Shown: positions 1 to 9,522, numbered from the stretch's first letter. The stretch is DNA of 64,000 nucleotides from Seminavis robusta (GCA_903772945.1 CAICTM010000284.1:17006-81005), one strand, 5' to 3'. Translations and numbers: made by a program. The notes: generated by a model from the letters alone, not told the origin.

Positions 1-70
1 CGATAATTCTATATCGTGGAACTCAGGAGTATAAGTGCACCCTTACACTTCGTGCTGGGGTTTAATTCCT

Positions 71-379
71 TTACAGGGTAGTCCATAGTGTTTGGACGCC
101 CCCATGATCCTTCAAGCTTAATCTCTTAGCATGAATTTGGGTAATCAAGGTTCCGGATGCTTCTGTATCCAGTAAGCAACGGAGTGTAATGGGTTTTTGT
201 TTCCCTTTTTCTCGTCTGTTAAATCTAACATAACGATAGTTTTGAGGTCTCTTGTCTTGCGAGTTTACGAGGTGGTTGGCCACGGACGAGGTTAACAATC
301 TGGATAGATCGTCAGAATCTAGTTGAGCAGTTTCTAGGCAATTATCTAATTTGCCGTAGACTTCATCAGTTGCAAACAA
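71..379 (-). pseudogene. Gag C-terminus / retropepsin-like protease fragment
   Basis: The frame continues the Gag C-terminal linker (basic stretch FNRREKGKQKP) into LLDTEASGTLI. That matches the retropepsin active-site consensus LLDTGAS with the glycine replaced by glutamate, so the protease would be inactive. In copy C (42739-44358) the frame ends just before this point because the protease has been replaced by other sequence. The family assignment rests on the DT-AS motif and its place directly after Gag. Confidence 0.65.
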
Positions 380-971
380 TTCTTGTTTACTAGTTAGTGA
401 GATATCTTCATCACTTAGGTATGAGAAATCGGAAAGTTTCGTTGAATCATCATCCTGGCCTAATCCTCAGACGGAGATCTCTCCATCTGAATGATTGAAG
501 TCGAAGTCGGCAAGAGCCTTGTCGAATGCAGCCATTTTCTTGTCCACATGTTGAGGGACCCGACAGAGGAGTCTCCTCGTTGTCAGAGTCGTCCGACTTG
601 CGTTGGCAACATGGTTGCATTCACTTTTCTTCTTGCGATCCCTTGACCGCAGCGTTGGAGACTTTCTTCATAAGGACCGAAAGTTCCTTCTTGGTGTAGA
701 CTTGGCGTCGTCAGACTTGCGTTTCCAAGTCTTGTTCTTGTTGTACGCTGGCTTGCTATCGTTGTCAGACGAGGACTTGGCTTTGAGTTTCTTCAGAGTC
801 ATGGAATCAGCAGTATTGTGAGTGCTGACTCGTGGTAATCACACCACTTTTCTTCGCTCTTGGAAGAATGGTCGTTGTTGCGAGTAGACTTGTACTTCTT
901 GCTGTTGTCTTCTTCGAAGAAGCTTGCTTGGCATCATGCCTTTGTCAAAGTCTTCAGCGGATTCCATGCGC

Positions 972-1784
972 TCACAGAATCCATGAGCCTGTCATCTCGG
1001 CAGTGAAAGGATCGAAGTCGTGTTCGTCCATCTTGCGCATCCAGGAACGAGGAATGCCATGACAGATGATGTCGATGAATTCGTCCTGGTTCAACTGTTG
1101 ATTGACACCAAAAGGTGGCAAACGTGGAAGCTCATCGGTGTTCATCTGAGTGAGGTTGTTGATGTAGGCGCGAGTTGTCATCTCGCTAGGCTTACGCATC
1201 TTGCGACGCATGAAGCGTTTCTGTTTTTCGAGAGCCTTGTAAGGACAGGCTGCTTTGATAACCGCGTTGATTCCAAAGGTGATGTCAGCATCGCTTAGAG
1301 TGGGTTCCGCTGCACCGTCCCATGCGGCTTGGACACGAGCCTGGAAGGCTGCTTCGGTTTCTCCAGAAGTCACATCGCGTGGAGGAACTGCGTTCACAGC
1401 AATTTGTCGTAGGGCGTTATGACGCACGGCACGATGGCCTGCACGCCCAGCTTCGTAGGCACTCTTCGCAGAGCTGGAAGTCATCTCCTTGAGAAGGCGA
1501 TGTTTGTCGTCGGCATTAGCAAGGTTGAGTCCAACGAAGACCTTCTCCATATTCGTAGCCCACTTGATGGTCTGACGTGGAGTGTTGGAACCATTGATGA
1601 TGGCTACTTTGAAGGTGTATTTGGCACTGTTTGCATCTGCAGGAACGGTGCGAAGTTTGTAGGTGGTTGCACGAGAATCGTCGATCTCGGCGTCTTCATC
1701 ATTGTCGACGAGAGGAAGAATGGGTTTGTCACGCAACTGTTTCTCGAAGTTGGTGAACGCATGCTTTCCTTGAGCAATCTTCAT
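972..1784 (-). pseudogene. Gag polyprotein, frameshifted copy
   Basis: The frame starts at the ATG at 1784 (MKIAQGKHAF); the in-frame GTG that overlaps the LTR end at 1841 is unlikely to be the real start. The protein matches the first 270 or so residues of the intact Gag at 42739-44358, including the stretch RMKMDEHDFDPFTAEMT-like near its end. Just after that it runs into an unrelated tail and stops. Further Gag sequence, including the zinc-knuckle region, continues in other frames between 400 and 960. It is therefore a decayed gene. Confidence 0.8.
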
Positions 1785-1836
1785 GGTGAAGGAATAGGTT
1801 GAGGGTAGCTGAAAGCTATTGTGTTTGTTAACAAAA

Positions 1837-2258
1837 TGCACTACGCTAAAAGCTAGTGTAAAGATCTTTCGAGTGTTTTGAGTTTGAGAGAATGAAAGTT
1901 ATGAGAGAGATTAGAAAGCTACGAAAACTAATCCATGAGAGAGATCGTTGTGAAGCTCATTGAAGTTGGTCTCCCGCGGGAGGCCTCGAAGTGTGATATC
2001 GTAGGTTATGGCAATAACTCTACGTACTCCACGGTCCATTTCCGGAACACGTGGAAACTTCAGCTAGATGCTGTCTAGTAGCGTGGAAGCTTTCCACGCC
2101 GGCTAAATATCTAGAGCGATGTTTCATCGACAACCTAGTATGACTAGCAGTCATGAGAACCCTGTCTCAATGACTATTCGCGAAGGACTACGTCATGAGT
2201 CGAACTCAAACCCTATCTAGGATCGAGTCGCGAATAAGGCTAAGAGCCGTGTATTGCA
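1837..2258 (-). repeat. LTR, 422 bp, subfamily 1 (5' LTR of copy A)
   Basis: On the minus strand it begins TGCAATACACGG and ends TTTAGCGTAGTGCA, so it has TG...CA ends. It closely matches the LTRs at 11834-12255 and 44411-44832 (subfamily 1: GGTCTCCCGCGGGAGGCC-type core). Its outer flank is CACAA (2259-2263). The opposite LTR is outside the window, so a target-site duplication cannot be tested. Confidence 0.95.
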
Positions 2259-2378
2259 CACAACAAGAAAAACAGTAACCACAAAAACTTCTTAACACTA
2301 AATTTCTTAACACATAAAATTTGTTTTTGCAATGCCTACAGCAGGATCGCGCTGTAGGCTGGGGACCACCAAGGCAGC

Positions 2379-2905
2379 TCAACGCAAGCATGGGTGGATG
2401 CCGGTGGGCTGATTCTTCTTGTCTTGCTTGAACTTGTTGATGATCTGGGTGGCCGTAAGCCACCCATAGGTGGCATAGATACGGTCGACCACTGCCCTCC
2501 AATCGAAGCCCTTCGCCATCAACCGAATCACACAGTCCCCCACATGCTTGCGGTGGCAGAACTTGTCCTTGACGCGGCCGCGCTCATGAGCAGTAAACTC
2601 GCAAGCGGGCTTGTTGCCATTTAGCCCCTTGATCCACTCGTCCCACAACTCGTAGAGGTTGAACGGCTTCTTCGAAAGCTGCGCCGGCTGGGTTGTGAGG
2701 ACGGCAGGAGCTTGGCCCAAATTTCCACGAGGAGGACTCGGTGGTGGTGGGGGAAGTTCTCCGCCACCCACAGCAGCACCACCGCTGCCAGCTCCACCAG
2801 CTCCACCGCCGCCAGCTCCACCAGCCGCACCAGGAAGCGGAAGCCTTGGACCACCATTGCCACCCCTCGCGATCAACTGGAAGTGGTTATCCTCCCAATA
2901 TTCTT
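2379..2905 (-). CDS. GCR1_C-like DNA-binding domain, C-terminal part of the Crypton protein
   Basis: After a Gly-rich and Pro-rich linker, the frame carries a compact domain of about 75 residues starting LYELWDEWIKGLNGNKPA and containing IYATYGWLTATQIINKF. This resembles the GCR1_C domain of fungal glycolysis activators, which is also found at the C-terminus of Cryptons. Read upstream past the TTG at 2876, the same frame stays open and gives YWEDNHFQLIARG, which joins naturally to the recombinase frame (VNKN) near AAGAATATTGG at about 2898-2906. One missing base there explains the split. Confidence 0.7.
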
Positions 2906-4690
2906 GTTGACAATGGCAATGTTGGTCGAGACATAGCCCCTCAACGAGCTGATGTCCTGGGCCAAGATCTGCTGGGCCTCCTCGATCGCCTGCTGGGTCC
3001 TGTGTTGAAGAGCAAGCAATTGGTTGAGCTGTTCGACATTGATGCCACCAGCACCACCTCCAACCAAAGGCTCAGCGCCAGCTTGGACCTGGGCGGTGGG
3101 AGCCATCTCAGAAATGTGCAATGCATTGGCTACCTTGTAGATTGTCAGAGGAATCTTGGCCACAGGATTGTAGTCGGCCCCAGGATCCTCATCCAAAGTG
3201 GTCCGAAGCTGGGCATACTTGGTCTGGATGCAGTTGCGAATGTCTGCCGGAATCATATGCTCCAAGCCAGGCTCCATCGCGGCCCAAAGCAAAGCTGGAC
3301 CAAGCACCATCGGTAGGTTGTTGGATGGGTCGTCAGCGAAGATGTCACACATCTTCGGACAGACATGCTCGCCAATGAACCCATGGTCAACACCGCTGTC
3401 AGCTTTGATCGAGTACTTGACGGCGCTTCCAACAGCAAGAGTTCCCGCAACCTTGGCGTCGGTTGGCAACTGTTCCAATCCAATGTAGACATGCACAATA
3501 TGGCCGTTCTTCTCGCCCTTCCAGCGATTACGAGCCTCATTCTCGGCTTGGGTGATGCCACACTCGGCTGCATAGGTTGGAGGCAGCTTCCGAAGACTGT
3601 GGGTACCAAGGCTACCCTGCACTTGCTTGGCCAGCTCCACAAACTCAGGATCCTTCCAGGCCTTCTTCAAGACGCATTGGTACCAGGCGTTGACTCGATC
3701 TGGCTCCGTCTCGATGTTGGTCTCGTCGAGCTCTTCGTTGTTCTCCAGAGCCTCAATGGCGGCAAGGAAAGCTTCTTCATCGTCAACACGGTAGTGACCA
3801 AAAAGGAACTGCGGGTCTCCATGTCCCCTCTCAAGCCGAGTCTCGATCCAAATAGCCAAGGCAACCAGAGTGCAGAAATCCGGGTCGGTGGCACCCAAGA
3901 TAATCTGGTCAGGACAATCGCGCTCCTCCTGGACGTTCTTGCTCCAGGAGACCTTGGTTTGGAGAGCGATGTTTGGAAACTTGGCGTGGCTTCGGAAGTC
4001 CAATGTCTCCATGTTCGCCAGATCATCAGTTCGACCAATCATGTAGAACTGAACCTTCATCATGGTTGGAGTCTTGATCATGAGGTCAATGTTGGCACCT
4101 CCATCATGCTCCAGGATCCGAATGGTCTTGCGGAATTCTCGCAGCTTGAGATCCCTCTTGGCATTGGAAGGAATACCCTGCTTCCTGACCTCCATCTTCT
4201 TCACAGCTTTGATCACTCCGTTGACATTCGTGGAGCGAGTTGGGTTCCCAACATTGGGACCAACCGCCCATGGTGAGTGCTTGTTGGGATGGAAGTAGCT
4301 GATGGCCTTCTTGTACTGGTCAAGAGTGGAAGATCTCTTGTAGGTGGGACGATCATTGGGACCAGGATTGGTCTTTCCATAGGCCAGGAAGTTGAGGAAC
4401 TGGGCGACATCAGTGGGTGTAATGGCAAGGAACTGCTTCTGAAGAACAAAAAATGAAGAAGAAGAAGAGCGACCATGGTGTGAGCGACAGGTCGTACGGA
4501 GCGAAATCGTGGAGCGATGAAATGACAGATTTGGCGACAAACATACCTGGGTGAAAGCTTGTTGCCCATTGTAGTGGCAGCGATGCTTCCAAGAAAAGAA
4601 CCTGGCGACGAATGGCCGGTAGGTTTGTGGGAGCGACGTGTGCGCCCTCGCCATTGTCCACAACAAAAGAGCGAGTAGCAATAGTTTCAT
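2873..4690 (-). CDS. Crypton tyrosine recombinase
   Basis: 605-codon frame. Residues of the recombinase tetrad are visible: Arg220 in MIGRTDDLAN, His364-x-x-Arg367 in GTHSLRK, and the likely nucleophile Tyr402 in HVYIG, with the RW pair typical of the family between them. About 95-130 is a SAM-like N-domain (TPTDVAQFLNFLAYG). A 108-bp GT-AG intron fits at 4439-4546 (CAG/GTATGT ... TTCTTCAG/AAG). It keeps the frame and removes a low-complexity insert, giving a better domain. Residues about 550-595 are coiled coil. The first 25 residues are uncertain: the frame starting at 4742 gives an alternative N-terminus. The frame ends in a stop directly before the shifted C-terminal domain. Confidence 0.75.
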   Translation of the reverse strand: MKLLLLALLLWTMARAHTSLPQTYRPFVARFFSWKHRCHYNGQQAFTQVCLSPNLSFHRSTISLRTTCRSHHGRSSSSSFFVLQKQFLAITPTDVAQFLNFLAYGKTNPGPNDRPTYKRSSTLDQYKKAISYFHPNKHSPWAVGPNVGNPTRSTNVNGVIKAVKKMEVRKQGIPSNAKRDLKLREFRKTIRILEHDGGANIDLMIKTPTMMKVQFYMIGRTDDLANMETLDFRSHAKFPNIALQTKVSWSKNVQEERDCPDQIILGATDPDFCTLVALAIWIETRLERGHGDPQFLFGHYRVDDEEAFLAAIEALENNEELDETNIETEPDRVNAWYQCVLKKAWKDPEFVELAKQVQGSLGTHSLRKLPPTYAAECGITQAENEARNRWKGEKNGHIVHVYIGLEQLPTDAKVAGTLAVGSAVKYSIKADSGVDHGFIGEHVCPKMCDIFADDPSNNLPMVLGPALLWAAMEPGLEHMIPADIRNCIQTKYAQLRTTLDEDPGADYNPVAKIPLTIYKVANALHISEMAPTAQVQAGAEPLVGGGAGGINVEQLNQLLALQHRTQQAIEEAQQILAQDISSLRGYVSTNIAIVNKNIGRITTSS

Positions 4691-4742
4691 CGAGTAACAA
4701 AATAGCGATAGCTTTGTTGTTTGCCTTCAAAAGTGCCTCCAT

Positions 4743-5176
4743 CGAAATTTATGGAGGAATCTGAAGAGGAGATCCAATCGAACTTGCCGTTGGATGCAGT
4801 CATACCCATGATACCCATGATACAGGCGTTGCGTCTGAGAGGATTTCATTGCGGTTTACCCTCTGTCAGTACAAAGACAGAGGTTCCGGGTGTTAAGTCT
4901 TCGAGTTTCGCAGAACCTTTGTGTGTGACTAGGTTGTATTTCATGCGTGGTTCCACGGTGGTGTAAAGTGAAAGATCTGAACCACGCGGGTCGTCGTGGC
5001 ACATTGAAATGGAGACACAACGCTGGGAAAGTCCCTAGCTAGCGGAGAGTTTGCAATTGAAGGACGTTGGACTCCCGGAAATCCCTCCGTATGTCCCATT
5101 CCATGACGTCCGTAGAGTTGATTATTTGTTTAATGAATACACCATGTGAAAAAAGCCTAGGCGTTACGATTAGTCC
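4743..5176. other. Intergenic stretch
   Basis: I see no gene. There is a short tandem ATACCCATG repeat at about 4802-4823. The Crypton boundary is probably somewhere in the left part. Confidence 0.4.
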
Positions 5177-5279
5177 ATGCTAGTTAACACAATTTCACGA
5201 CGAGCTAAGAGAAAGAGGCAGAAGCGTGGTGACAATAAACATCATTTACTGACAATGACGAAGAATTTTATAATTGCTA

Positions 5280-5492
5280 ATGGCGATGGGTATCGAGACG
5301 ATGTGGAAATATCTTCAGGAGTACTATGGGATCCCAGTCGCGTTGAGAGAGCAGGGGACTAGAAAGATTATTTGTCCCTACTGTGGAGAGGAACATAATC
5401 ACGAACCTGGACCTGGGCATTATATCGCCGTGTACAAAGGAAAAGAGATACACTGTGGGGATTGTGATCGGAGATGGGACTTATGTTCCTAA
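5280..5492 (+). CDS. Small zinc-ribbon-like protein, possibly a decayed viral or accessory ORF
   Basis: The ATG at 5280 opens a 70-codon frame after an in-frame TAA at 5271. It holds CPYCGEEHNHEPGPGH followed by HCGDC, a Cys/His set suited to binding zinc. The C-x2-C-x3-H-x-H...GH pattern resembles short zinc-ribbon proteins of large viruses and phages, as far as I recall. After a one-base shift near 5470, the next frame continues protein-like (YVPNYGYRIVEY ... GVNELIG, stop), so the gene probably once ended near 5552. Its neighbour on the opposite strand is a Rep-like fossil, so both may derive from one insertion. Function unknown. Confidence 0.45.
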   Translation: MAMGIETMWKYLQEYYGIPVALREQGTRKIICPYCGEEHNHEPGPGHYIAVYKGKEIHCGDCDRRWDLCS

Positions 5493-5625
5493 TTATGGAT
5501 ACCGGATCGTGGAGTACAAGGAGAAGGATGGTGTGAACGAGTTGATTGGCTAAGAGGAGCACTAGCTAGAGGACTTAATAGTATATTTTAGGATTGGTTG
5601 AGTTGCGATCCATTTACTGAGCTAT

Positions 5626-6240
5626 TTAGGTTTTTTGTCTGGTCTTAAAGTTTGCTTCCTTGGTCGTCGCGTTCTTTGGATGTATCAGGGGAATGACACA
5701 TTCGGTTATCACCGGCTGGGGGCATTCTTGGTTAGGTTGAGAGTTTTTTATGTATTTATCCATAGGTTGACCTGAGACGTATTCTTTAAGTGCTCGGCTG
5801 ATGGATCTTTCCATGATGCTGGCAATGCATCTATCTGCTGCATTCGTCCTTGTTGCTTGAGATGTCTTAGTATGTGAGGTCTCAATTGTGTCTTCAAAAG
5901 TTCCTAGGGTTTGATCAACTTTTTGTGTCAAGGTGAGCGGGTCAGGATGCTTGGAACGATCACGAGTTAGATGGATTTTTTTGAAGCGGCGGTTGAGTGC
6001 GTCCCAGACTTCTTCATCTTCCGGCCAGAGATCTTCAATGGTGTAGCCTATTAGGAGGTGACAATAATAGTGTCATGTGCGAGCTGAACTGTAGAGCCTT
6101 TGATTTCAGCTGTGCATGCATACTTATCAGCCTAGACCTTCAGCTTTTGGGATAGCATTGTCCCTGTCCTATCGAAATCATCGAAGAGGATTACTTTCTA
6201 ACGGTTATACCCTATGAATTACAGGGCAAGAGCTCTAGAT
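5626..6240 (-). pseudogene. Rep protein SF3 helicase domain of a CRESS-DNA-type ssDNA virus, decayed
   Basis: Minus-strand reading from about 6216 gives FIGYNR-stop-KVILFDDFD, which is the Walker B region of circular-ssDNA-virus Rep helicases. It continues through a KLK/ADKY stretch to EIKGST and then TIIVTS, the motif C position where TSN is usual. After tandem stops and a one-base shift near 6055, the next frame gives YTIEDLWP, then ALNRRFKKIHL, the conserved post-motif-C 'xLxRRi' segment. It stays open to a stop at 5626. Internal stops (TAG twice, then TAATAG) show it is dead. I could not find the HUH endonuclease half; a weak Walker A remnant may lie near 6270. Diatoms are hosts of bacilladnaviruses, ssDNA viruses with such a Rep, so a diatom-virus origin is plausible. 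Confidence 0.7.
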
Positions 6241-7822
6241 TCGCAGTAGCAGTGCTAAGGCAGCTTGCTGGCTTATTGCCTGGAAAGATGGATATCCACC
6301 CATCTTCGTCCATAGTTGAGAATAATGAAATAGTAAAGTACCTGAAGACCCAGATAGCATACCATAGCCTTGCAGTAGAGAACAATCCTGTGTGGTCCAT
6401 GCTAGGGTAAATAGCAGCGATTCAACCATTCTGACTGCAGTGGTTGAATAGCATTGGCAGCCAGCTCTGAGGAGCTGGCCTTCTTGACAGCCCAGTGAAG
6501 GGAGAACCTCACCAACCAGGGATCTCCCAACCTGGCGCTGACCAAGTCCTTGACTGAGAGCCATCCTCCTGCTGAGGAAGGCCAGTTGAGCTCCATTACT
6601 GTCTAACTACCAGCTGAGATCTGAAGAAGAGATCTAGAGACCTTTCAGTTGCCCATCCACCAATCCTACAAGGCCAACACCATCCTCATTGTCTTGAAAA
6701 GGAGGCTACAAATCCACCATCTTGCTTGACAACAACCTCTTGCTGATACGTAGCGAGCTTGATAGCTACACAAAGGCACTGAGCCATTCCACTTGAAGCA
6801 ACTTACCACTCAACACTCAACCGCTCGGAGTATCGGAGTACAAGGCGATTTATTGCTTACCTAACGTGACTTATTGGTCTTCGCACCGATCTTGCCATTC
6901 GACCATACCTTTTACGTCACGAGGAAATTGTGAGGAAACCGGTTTACAAGGCTTATCTCTTCTGATACGGGCTTATTACTTCGAGTCCATTCAGCGATTT
7001 ACAGGAAACGTTCGTGGAACAAGTGGATCTATTGGATCCGTGGGTCATATCATTTTTGAGTCCCCGTGCAGGATTGAACGATTTACGCGAGCGCCCTGGA
7101 AGTTCTTCGCGGAAAACGGTCAGCCAATCAGATCGTCCGTGCAGTTATCGAAGGTCACCTGAATGTTTCGGTACTTATCGCTCGTACACTGAGTCAGTTC
7201 ACAGAACGTACGAGAAGCTCCGTTTTGATCCTGGATTTCTTGTACCGATCACGAATTCCCGAAGCCTTATACGGAAAGTAGGCTTAGCCTTCGTAAACCG
7301 GTTGCGCCCTCACATTTTACGTGATTTACAGGATTCACCGTCGAGTCATTGAAATTCCCGTGAAATAAATCGCGATTTTGCCACCGTACGGAGCGCTGGA
7401 AGAGCTACTCGAAGAGCCACGAGACAATGAAGAGACTGATTCGAAAGGTTGAAACCACCATGGCTGAATCCTCAATCCCTTGTTTGGTTAGTGTGTATCT
7501 CACCTTCAGTTCTGGAAGCTTGTGTGTGAAGATTCAGTGCTCTAAGTTTACTGGCTACCACAGCGGCAAACCACACAAACCAAGCCACTTCCCAGCACCA
7601 CGGCGATACAGCAAGCTACTCCCAGTGCTTGTACCTGGTCCACCTCACTCAAGTGCATATAACTTGAATTTCCCAGGCCCCTAACAAGGTCCCAGGAAGT
7701 CATCTTTGTGGTTTCCAGATTACAGTTGAGCCAAGCTTTATTGTACTGCCACAAGAGCCCAAATCCAGTGTTTCCACACCAGTACATCTACACCTTCCTG
7801 TGGCAGACAACAAGAGGCAACA
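6241..7822. other. Long stretch without recognisable genes
   Basis: Only short ORFs without recognisable motifs are present. A perfect 7-bp hairpin (CCAGCTC TGAG GAGCTGG) lies near 6460-6480. A gene-like Ser/Arg-rich frame at 7014-7352 (+) has no recognisable domain. I saw no viral endonuclease motifs that would extend the Rep fossil. Confidence 0.4.
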
Positions 7823-8455
7823 ATGTCATCCAACATCAGGAGAAGACTGGCTGAGGCCCTCTTTGCCTCAAACAACCAGAGCAAGGTTGCCACTGTCCAC
7901 CAGCAGGAGGCTTTGGCAACTAGCCAGAACAGGCATGAAGCAGCTGCTTCCAGCATAGCCAGGCAGCACGATTGGGAGAACAACCAGCTGCCCAATGCCA
8001 CTCCCTTGGTTGCCTCTACGATGCCAACAGTTGCCCTAGCTGGTACTCCCAATGCATCACTAGGTGCTGGGGAGAGTGTAGAGCTGGCTACCGCAGACTC
8101 TAGGTGTCACCCAGTTTCCACATTGGCTCATGGGGAGTTGTCAAACGACAGGCAACACGCCCCATCAAGTACTGTACCAACGAACCGTGATTGCCGCAGG
8201 ACGATCCCATCAACCCAGGGAGTCCTGCATGTAATAGATACAACGGTCGTCCCGTCCAAGAAGGACCGCACATCCTTTGGAGGACGAACGACAACCAAAC
8301 CCAGTTGGAAGCCCCACGGTTTGCCTATCCAGGCAACAACCGCAGCAACCAACATGGTTCTAGCAGAACCACCCCTCTTCGGTACTCCCAGTGCTACCAG
8401 GACCGTCCGACGGTTATCACTCAGGATTTATTATAAAAAAACTTTCCACGACTGA
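7823..8455 (+). CDS. Unrecognised 210-aa ORF, possibly a remnant
   Basis: Opens with ATG at 7823 (MSSNIRRRLAEALFASNN) and ends at the stop after TTTHD-like codons at 8455. The first 60 residues are Ala/Gln/His-rich and helical in character; the rest is Ser/Thr/Pro/Asn-rich. From about 8191 a second frame also looks protein-like (DPINPGSPACNRYNGRP, later RYSQCYQDRPTVITQ), so a frameshift may have broken a longer gene. Its last 55 bases are the left arm of the inverted repeat at 8400-8774. No domain recognised. Confidence 0.25.
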   Translation: MSSNIRRRLAEALFASNNQSKVATVHQQEALATSQNRHEAAASSIARQHDWENNQLPNATPLVASTMPTVALAGTPNASLGAGESVELATADSRCHPVSTLAHGELSNDRQHAPSSTVPTNRDCRRTIPSTQGVLHVIDTTVVPSKKDRTSFGGRTTTKPSWKPHGLPIQATTAATNMVLAEPPLFGTPSATRTVRRLSLRIYYKKTFHD

Positions 8456-8774
8456 AGACCGTTTGAAACATGCCCTTAAACATGCCCTTGAATCTTCAAC
8501 ATGCCCTTAAACATGCCCTTAAATAAACCTGCCCTTAAAACATACCCTTAATGCCTCGAAACATGCCCTTAAGCCTTCATTAAAACACCATAGAACATGC
8601 CCCTATCACGAATGAACATGCCCTTAAATAAACATGCCCTTAAAACATGCCCTTAAATCGTCAACATGCCCTTAAACATGCCCTTAAATAAACATGCCCT
8701 TAACATGCCCTTTTAAAAAATGATATCCAGTCGTGGCAGCTTTTATTGCCTGAGCGAAAACCGTCGGACGGTCC
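8400..8774. repeat. Imperfect inverted repeat (about 50-bp arms, 270-bp loop)
   Basis: The left arm (8400-8454, GGACCGTCCGACGGTTATC ... CCACGACTG) is matched by the reverse complement of the right arm (8728-8774, CAGTCGTGG ... GACGGTCC). Weaker matching seems to continue outward (GTACTC on both sides). The loop is filled by the CATGCCCTTAA cluster. In protein terms both arms read ...DRPTV..., so an inverted duplication of a coding end is possible. A foldback-type or miniature element is the alternative. Confidence 0.8.
8466..8716. repeat. Cluster of CATGCCCTTAA repeats
   Basis: About 17 copies of AACATGCCCTTAA or close variants sit in 250 bp, some directly adjacent and others spaced by short AT-rich segments (ATAAA, TCTTC, TCGTC). 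Variants include CCTGCCCTTAA, CATACCCTTAA and CATGCCCCTAT. The array fills the loop of the surrounding inverted repeat. Confidence 0.9.
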
Positions 8775-9094
8775 AGACTGGTTCTGAGTACTGTGAATGA
8801 TTCACATTTCAGTGAATGACGACAAGAAGAGAAGGTTGCAGTCCCACCGTCCTGAGGCCTCGCAACACAAGCATTGACGAAGAAGGATACCGTGCAAGAA
8901 TGCGACAAAGTAATCAAGCTGATTCCACATCAGTCGATTCAGTTGCTTTGGTTCAAGACGACAAGCTGGTCATGCCGATTGGTATGACCACTCCTGGGAA
9001 GACTTCAAGCACATCCGTTCGAAGTCAATCGTCCCGTTCCAGAGGCAACGATTTGATCCCAAGGATGCCGATCCTATGGGGAGTCTTAGTGTAG
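8775..9094 (+). other. Short protein-like frame cut by an LTR
   Basis: From about 8965 a plus-strand frame reads GHADWYDHSWEDFKHIRSK and further Arg/Asp-rich sequence, and runs straight into the LTR that starts at 9095. It looks like the interior of an unrecognised gene truncated at the retroelement boundary. The rest of the stretch shows nothing I can name. Confidence 0.3.
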
Positions 9095-9522
9095 TGCAAT
9101 ACACGGCTCTTAGCCTTATTCGCGACTCGATCCTAGATAGGGTTTGAGTTCGACTCATGACTGAGTCTCTCGTGAATAGTCATTTGAGACAGGGTTCTCA
9201 ATGACCGCGCTAGTCATACTAGGTTGATGATGAAACATCGCTCTAGATATTTAGCCAGCGTGGAGTACTTCCACGCTACTAGATCCAGGCTAGACACACC
9301 TTCCACGCGTTCCGTTTTGGGATCGTGGAGAGGCGTAGAATTACTACCGCAACCTACTCTATCACACTTTATAGTCTCCCGCGGGAAGCCAGATCTACGA
9401 TCCCTTGATGATGATCTCTCTCGTTGATTAGTTTTCATAGCTTTCTAATCTCTCTCATAACTTTCATTCTCTCAAACTCGAAACACTCGAAAGATCTTTA
9501 CACTAGCTTTTAGCGTAGTGCA
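9095..9522 (+). repeat. LTR, 428 bp, subfamily 2 (5' LTR of copy B)
   Basis: Starts TGCAATACACGG and ends GCGTAGTGCA. In the middle it has the subfamily-2 core (CACTTTATAGTCTCCCGCGG, then AAGCCAGATCTACGATCC), shared with the LTRs at 40205 and 40420 and clearly different from its partner at 11834. The sequence right after it, TTTTGTTAACAAAA, contains no TGG-type primer-binding site. Confidence 0.95.

Larger units (their letters stand above)
1..2258 (-). mobile_element. Ty3/gypsy LTR retrotransposon, copy A (cut by the window edge)
   Basis: Reading on the minus strand, this is the 5' part of an LTR retrotransposon: 5' LTR (1837-2258), gag (972-1784) and the start of a protease region (71-379). 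The pol part and the 3' LTR would lie left of base 1. The sequence is the same family as the copies at 9095-12255 and 40420-44832; the latter has a Ty3/gypsy-type reverse transcriptase, which sets the superfamily. Gag is broken by frameshifts here, so the copy is dead. Confidence 0.9.
2379..4742 (-). mobile_element. Crypton-type tyrosine-recombinase DNA transposon
   Basis: The coding core is a tyrosine recombinase domain followed by a coiled coil, a Gly/Pro-rich linker and a GCR1_C-like DNA-binding domain. This is the architecture known from Cryptons. Cryptons have no terminal inverted repeats and move by tyrosine recombinase, so the ends cannot be set by eye; the given limits are those of the coding sequence. 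The element sits about 120 bp from the LTR of gypsy copy A. A frameshift near 2900 and an unclear 5' end suggest a recently inactivated copy, unless the shift is a sequencing error. Confidence 0.75.

Noticed and set aside
972-1841. Gag start at the GTG codon giving MHFVNKHNSFQ
   Set aside because: The codon lies on the LTR end and is not ATG; the ATG at 1784 (44358 in copy C, 9575 in copy B) is conserved in all copies.
2659-3316. Pro- and Gln/His-rich plus-strand ORFs opposite the Crypton linker
   Set aside because: Antisense of the Gly-rich linker; low complexity only.
6241-6600. HUH endonuclease half of the Rep fossil
   Set aside because: I looked on the minus strand for the usual Rep motifs and found none; only a doubtful PGNK (Walker A-like) near 6270.
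7014-7352. 112-aa Arg/Ser-rich plus-strand ORF
   Set aside because: No domain and no codon pattern that I can defend; not listed as a gene.
8466-8716. CRISPR-like array
   Set aside because: Units are 11-13 bp with irregular spacing and no constant-length spacers; the genome is eukaryotic.
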